A DNA stretch of 64,000 nt. Origin: JAKALX01 sp964508715. Its GTDB lineage: Bacteria > Chloroflexota > Dehalococcoidia > Tepidiformales > Tepidiformaceae. Under the pieces are notes generated by a model. The model made no database searches, was not told where the DNA came from, and saw only the letters and a program-made list of their open reading frames with translations. Shown here in pieces: positions 60,217-64,000 of the stretch (position 1 is the stretch's first letter; every line of letters starts with the position of its first letter). The position numbers and the translations under genes were made by a program. The stretch is taken from NCBI GenBank assembly GCA_964508715.1, contig CAZDUX010000001.1:62001-126000 (forward strand), written 5' to 3'.

Positions 60217-61532
60217 TTCGCAACGCCGAAGAAGGGAAGCGAACCCTGCTCGCGCGCAAGCCGCTCGAAAATGATGAACTGCCCATGGAGATCCGCGAGA
60301 CCACCTTCAAGGTGTTCGGGCAGGAGCTTTCGCCCGAGGAGGTTGTCCGCCGGATTATTCGCGACGTGCGCGAAGATGGTGACAACGCCGTGAGGTACTA
60401 CAACTCGCGGATTGACGGCGCCTCTCCTGTCGAACTCCGCGTGACTCGCGATGAGATCCGTGATGCGTATGACGCGCTCGACCGCGAACTCGTGGAAGCA
60501 CTCCAGTTTGCGGCAGGCCGCATCCGCAGCTATCACGAGACACAGCTCCGGGGGGCGCAGGTCGACTTCAACCAGCACGGCCTCGGACAGATCACGCGGG
60601 CACTTCAGAAGGCGGGTCTCTACATCCCGGGGACGCGTGCGCCACTCCCAAGCACGGTCCTGATGTGCGCCATACCGGCTCGGGTTGCCGGGGTCGACGA
60701 GGTGTACATGACGAGCCCGGTCCTGCCCGATGGTTCTGTACCTGCGGTGAAGCTCGTGGCGGCAGACATCGCCGGTGTTGACGGCGTTTTCAAGGCCGGC
60801 GGAGCACAGGGGATCGCGGCGTTTGCCTACGGCACCGAGACGATCCCCCGCGTCGACAAGATTGCGGGGCCGGGCGGGCTGTTCGTGACCATCGCCAAGA
60901 AGCAGGTGTTCGGAGACGTGGGCATCGACGCCATCTACGGCCCCACCGAGACGATCGTCATCGCTGACGAGAGCGCGAACCCCGAGTTCGTCGCGGCCGA
61001 TCTCATCGCGCAGGCGGAACATGATGCCCTTGCGAGCCCGATTCTCCTGACACCCTCTCACTATCTCGCGGACGAAGTGTCGCACGCCATCGAGCGGCAG
61101 CTGCGCGACCTCGAACGAGCGAAAATCGCACGGGCGGCACTGGACAACCGCGGGGGCTGCATCCTCGTGAACGACATCGACCACGCCATCGAGCTCGCGA
61201 ACCATTATGCGCCAGAGCACCTCTGTCTCTGCGTCGAGAACCCATCGGCCTATGCAATGAAGGTTCGGAACGCGGGCGGCCTGTTCCTGGGTGAGGCCTC
61301 GCCTGAGGCCGTTGGTGATTACACGGCAGGGCCGAGCCATACGATGCCGACTGGGGGCAGCGCACGCTGGAGCGGGCCACTCGGTGTGCACGACTTCCTG
61401 AAGAAGATGGCCATCGTCAACCTCCCGGAAGACGACATGGAGGACCTCAATCGTGCGGCTGCAATCATTGCCCGCGCAGAGGGTCTCCACGGCCACGCGC
61501 GTGCTGCCGAACGCAGGCTGATGGGCCGGTAG
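60207..61532 (+). CDS. hisD: histidinol dehydrogenase
   Basis: Zn- and NAD-dependent, oxidises histidinol to histidine in two steps. 441 residues. GLYIPGTRAPLPSTVLMCAIPARVAGV, DKIAGPGGLFVTIAKKQVFGDVGIDAIYGPTE, and the Zn site AQAEHDALASP with YAPEHL (His/Glu) are intact. ATG at 60207 within the end of the preceding gene. Confidence 0.96.
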   Translation: MRIIRNAEEGKRTLLARKPLENDELPMEIRETTFKVFGQELSPEEVVRRIIRDVREDGDNAVRYYNSRIDGASPVELRVTRDEIRDAYDALDRELVEALQFAAGRIRSYHETQLRGAQVDFNQHGLGQITRALQKAGLYIPGTRAPLPSTVLMCAIPARVAGVDEVYMTSPVLPDGSVPAVKLVAADIAGVDGVFKAGGAQGIAAFAYGTETIPRVDKIAGPGGLFVTIAKKQVFGDVGIDAIYGPTETIVIADESANPEFVAADLIAQAEHDALASPILLTPSHYLADEVSHAIERQLRDLERAKIARAALDNRGGCILVNDIDHAIELANHYAPEHLCLCVENPSAYAMKVRNAGGLFLGEASPEAVGDYTAGPSHTMPTGGSARWSGPLGVHDFLKKMAIVNLPEDDMEDLNRAAAIIARAEGLHGHARAAERRLMGR

Positions 61533-61538
61533 GAGCCC

Positions 61539-62618
61539 ATGGACATCCGGCGCCTCCTGAGAAGCGATCTCGATGACCTCGAGGACTACGTCCCGGTCAA
61601 ACCGCTCGACGTGCTCGCCGAGGAGATCGGCATGCCGATAAGAAGCCTCGTGAAACTCGATGCCAACGAAAACCTCTATGGTGCTCCCCCGCAGGTTTTC
61701 GATGCCATTCGGCAGGCCGATCTGCACATCTACCCGGACCCCGGCCAGACGGCACTGCGGGCTGCCATCGCCGAGTACGTGCAGTGCTCACCCGACCAGG
61801 TGGTCGCGGGGACCGGTGCCGATGACCTCATCGATATCATCATTCGTCTCGCGCTGCCCGAATCGGTGGCGATCCTTACCCCGACATTCGGGATGTACCG
61901 TTTCCTCGCCAGGATCAGCCGTGTCCGGCCGGTCGAAGTGCCCCGAGGAAAGCGGTTCGAGGTCGATATCGAGGGTACCCGGCGAGCAGTCGAGGCCGGC
62001 GCCGGGATCGTGTTCGCAACATCACCCAACAACCCCACCGGGAACTGCCTTACGAACGATGAGGTTGAGGCGCTGTGTCAGCTCGACGCGCTTATCGTCG
62101 TCGATGAGGCATACGTTGAGTTCGGCGGGACCAGCCTGGTTCCGTCTATTGCCCGGCATCCGAACCTCATCATCCTTCGTACCTTCAGCAAGTGGGCCGG
62201 GCTCGCCGGTCTCCGCGTGGGCTACGCGATAGCTGACACCGAACTGGCCGGGCTCATGATGGCCATCAAGCAGCCCTACAACGTCAACATCGCGGCCGAT
62301 CTCGCGGCCCGGGCAGCCATTGAGCATCGAGCAGCTATCTTCGAGACCGTTCGCTGTATTACCGCTGAGCGCGATCGAATGAGTCAGCTTGCTGCAGCTT
62401 TCGGCTGGCTGCGACCGCTCCCCTCGGAGTCGAACTTCGTCCTGTTCGAAGTGAGCGGCCGGAGTGCGCGCGATGTTGCTGCGTCCCTGCGCAGGCGCGG
62501 GGTGCTCGTCCGCTACTATGAGCGCCCCGACCTCGAAAACTACATCCGGATCAGTGCCGGGCGGCCCGAGGACACCGACCGCCTGATAGAGGCCCTGAAA
62601 GAAGTGGAGAACGAATGA
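61539..62618 (+). CDS. hisC: histidinol-phosphate aminotransferase
   Basis: PLP enzyme making histidinol phosphate. 359 residues. KLDANENLYGAPPQVFDAI, the SPNNPTGNCL motif, VDEAYVEFGG and the PLP Lys in TFSKWAGLAGLRVGYAI are present. Six bases after hisD. Overlaps hisB by four bases. Confidence 0.95.
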   Translation: MDIRRLLRSDLDDLEDYVPVKPLDVLAEEIGMPIRSLVKLDANENLYGAPPQVFDAIRQADLHIYPDPGQTALRAAIAEYVQCSPDQVVAGTGADDLIDIIIRLALPESVAILTPTFGMYRFLARISRVRPVEVPRGKRFEVDIEGTRRAVEAGAGIVFATSPNNPTGNCLTNDEVEALCQLDALIVVDEAYVEFGGTSLVPSIARHPNLIILRTFSKWAGLAGLRVGYAIADTELAGLMMAIKQPYNVNIAADLAARAAIEHRAAIFETVRCITAERDRMSQLAAAFGWLRPLPSESNFVLFEVSGRSARDVAASLRRRGVLVRYYERPDLENYIRISAGRPEDTDRLIEALKEVENE

Positions 62619-63208
62619 GCCCCCGCAAGGCCACCATCGCACGGCGTACGAACGAGACGAAGATCGATGTCAGGTTAGATCTCGACGGAACCGGCAAGTA
62701 TGACATCCACACCGGCGTGGGCTTCTTCGACCACATGCTCAGCCACATCTCCAAGCACGGCGTCTTCGACCTCGACGTTCAGGCCGACGGTGACCTTTGG
62801 ATCGACCAGCACCACACCGTCGAAGACTGCGGAATCGCGATCGGCGAAGCCTTCGCGGAAGCGTTGGGCGACAAGGCGGGTATCGTGCGCGCCGGCTCGG
62901 CCTACATGCCGCTCGATGAGACGCTTGCCTTTGCTGCAGTTGATCTGAGCGGCCGTCCCTACGCTGTTCTCGACTTGCAACTGTACGGGCGCGACCTCGG
63001 CGGGATGCCGCCAGATCTCATGAACCACTTCCTCGAGTCTTTCGCCTTCGCTGCAAAGGCGAATATCCACGTCAGAGTGCTCGCCGGTGTCAATGACCAC
63101 CACAAGACAGAGGCTGCCTTCAAGGCCCTGGCGCGGGCACTTGATGCTGCATGCCGCGTCGATCCGCGGCGCGGCAGTGATATTCCCAGTACCAAGGGCA
63201 GGATTTAG
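62615..63208 (+). CDS. hisB: imidazoleglycerol-phosphate dehydratase
   Basis: Mn-dependent dehydratase. 197 residues, monofunctional. The two His-rich metal motifs are GVGFFDHMLSHISKHG and DQHHTVEDCGIAIG; the second repeat carries LMNHFLESFAFAAKANIHV and NDHHKTEAAFKALARAL. Coupled to hisC by ATGA. Last his gene in the window; hisH, hisA and hisF are not seen. Confidence 0.96.
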   Translation: MSPRKATIARRTNETKIDVRLDLDGTGKYDIHTGVGFFDHMLSHISKHGVFDLDVQADGDLWIDQHHTVEDCGIAIGEAFAEALGDKAGIVRAGSAYMPLDETLAFAAVDLSGRPYAVLDLQLYGRDLGGMPPDLMNHFLESFAFAAKANIHVRVLAGVNDHHKTEAAFKALARALDAACRVDPRRGSDIPSTKGRI

Positions 63209-63243
63209 CACGAAAAGCCGCGAAATCCCCGTTTGACACTCCA

Positions 63244-64000
63244 ATGGACGGGCGACACGATCCGCCAACTGTGGAAGCTGCAATCGCCAGGTACCTTCAA
63301 CCGCGCATCCCAGGCGCGAAGACCGTCACGGTCACCAACCTCTTTCGCATTCCCGGCGGAGCATCGCGCGAGACGTGGATGTTCGATGCCTCGTGGGAGC
63401 ACGAAGGCGGTGCCGGTGCCGCGCATTTCGTCCTCCGGAAGGATCCGGTCGCGAGCCTCGTTGAGTCGGATCGTGAGACCGAGTACGCGTTCTATAGCGC
63501 ATTCGAAGCAAGCCCGGTCCCTGTGCCGAAGATGCGCTGGCTCGAACAGGATGAGAGCCATCTTGGCGGGGCGTTCTTCATCATGGAACGCATCCTCGAT
63601 GTCGACTCGAATACACGCCGCATCCTCGAACCCGACTATGCCGAGGCGAAGCCAAAGCTCGCCCGTGAGATGTACCAGATCCTCGCTGCCATCCACGATT
63701 TCGACTGGCAGCACACGGAGATCGCCCGCCTGGCCGGGCAGCCCACCGTTGAGAACAGCTGGCGGCGTGAACTCGACTACTGGGAAGACATGATCAACAG
63801 GAATGAGATCCGCCCACAACCGATCGCGCGTGCTGCGATCCGCTGGCTCCGCAACAACCCCCCGCCACCTGCCCGGTGCATCAGCGTTATCCATGGTGAT
63901 TACCGCGTTGGCAACTTCCTTTACACGAAGGACGGGATCAAAGGGATTGTTGACTGGGAGATGGCCCACCTCGGCGATCCGCTTGAAGACCTTGCATGGT
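63244..64000 (+). CDS. aminoglycoside phosphotransferase-family kinase (3' end beyond window)
   Basis: 252 residues in the window, no stop. Brenner-type kinase loop HGDYRVGNFLY and DFG-like IVDWEMAHLGDPLEDL are near the right edge; FVLRKDPVASLVESD gives the ATP Lys. The order and the spacing resemble the ACAD10/11-type phosphotransferase family that phosphorylates hydroxyacyl-CoA chains rather than antibiotics. ATG at 63244 has no ribosome site, and the frame stays open upstream, so the start is uncertain. Confidence 0.85.
   Translation, partial: MDGRHDPPTVEAAIARYLQPRIPGAKTVTVTNLFRIPGGASRETWMFDASWEHEGGAGAAHFVLRKDPVASLVESDRETEYAFYSAFEASPVPVPKMRWLEQDESHLGGAFFIMERILDVDSNTRRILEPDYAEAKPKLAREMYQILAAIHDFDWQHTEIARLAGQPTVENSWRRELDYWEDMINRNEIRPQPIARAAIRWLRNNPPPPARCISVIHGDYRVGNFLYTKDGIKGIVDWEMAHLGDPLEDLAW

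Noticed and set aside
60126..61727. 533-codon minus-strand frame
   Set aside because: Antisense to hisD; shadow.
1..64000. CRISPR arrays, prophage, rRNA operons
   Set aside because: No regularly spaced direct repeats, phage structural genes or rRNA sequence were seen.

Overview
The window is a 64 kb piece of a high-GC bacterial chromosome with short intergenic gaps, many GTG/TTG starts and frequent 4-base gene overlaps. A fused CofG-CofH FO synthase (coenzyme F420), a SCO1664-family kinase-like protein, many acyl-CoA and thiolase-type enzymes, heme A synthesis genes, single-membrane style secreted lipoproteins and no outer-membrane genes suggest a Chloroflexota member (Dehalococcoidia/Tepidiforma-like) or, less likely, an actinobacterium. 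This assignment is inferred from gene content and not proven.

Layout. 1-8.5 kb: fbiC (cut by the left edge), an HxlR regulator, coaE, and a CbbQ/NorQ-type AAA ATPase with a metallophosphoesterase and a giant NorD-like VWA partner. 8.5-15.2 kb: a 37-codon ORF coupled to a histidine phosphatase, ctaA-ctaB, a secreted M23 peptidase, a PH-domain protein, a TfoX-N protein and ilvD. 15.4-26.7 kb: a second HxlR regulator with a leaderless start, a kinase-like protein, PhzF, a hydroxyacid dehydrogenase, an HpcH/HpaI aldolase, an Ldh-type dehydrogenase, a thiolase-fold/DUF35 pair without the usual cysteines, a bacterial-metallothionein-like protein, a flavin reductase, a His-tailed FmdB protein, a secreted matrixin, a lipoprotein and an acyl-CoA dehydrogenase. 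Three minus-strand terminators lie here.

26.9-45.4 kb is the accessory part. An operon at 27.6-29.9 kb runs from a stand-alone LuxR/GerE HTH protein to a secreted metalloprotease, a membrane-anchored protein and a surface protein. A second locus of the same general plan (45.4 down to 40.6 kb, minus strand, lower GC) has been hit twice by insertion sequences. An IS481 element splits the orphan LuxR gene, which can be rebuilt in frame, and an IS5-type element sits exactly at the stop codon of the secreted-protein gene. Between these loci lie an aminotransferase, an amidase, a VOC protein, a RelE/ParE toxin-antitoxin pair, gatCA, a class A penicillin-binding protein and a stand-alone 10-formyl-THF hydrolase-like protein.

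45.5-64 kb is mostly core: an acetyltransferase, a degenerate GGDEF protein, birA preceded by a complete miniature transcription unit (promoter, strong ribosome site, 19-codon ORF, terminator), a PEBP protein, the rpsB-tsf-pyrH-frr-uppS-cdsA operon with a clear promoter and an apparent CTG start for rpsB, an epoxide-hydrolase-like protein, a VTT membrane protein, an SPFH/NfeD pair, and a histidine operon (hisZ-hisG-unknown-hisD-hisC-hisB). The hisG product is a tandem duplication of the HisG fold. A phosphotransferase gene is cut by the right edge.
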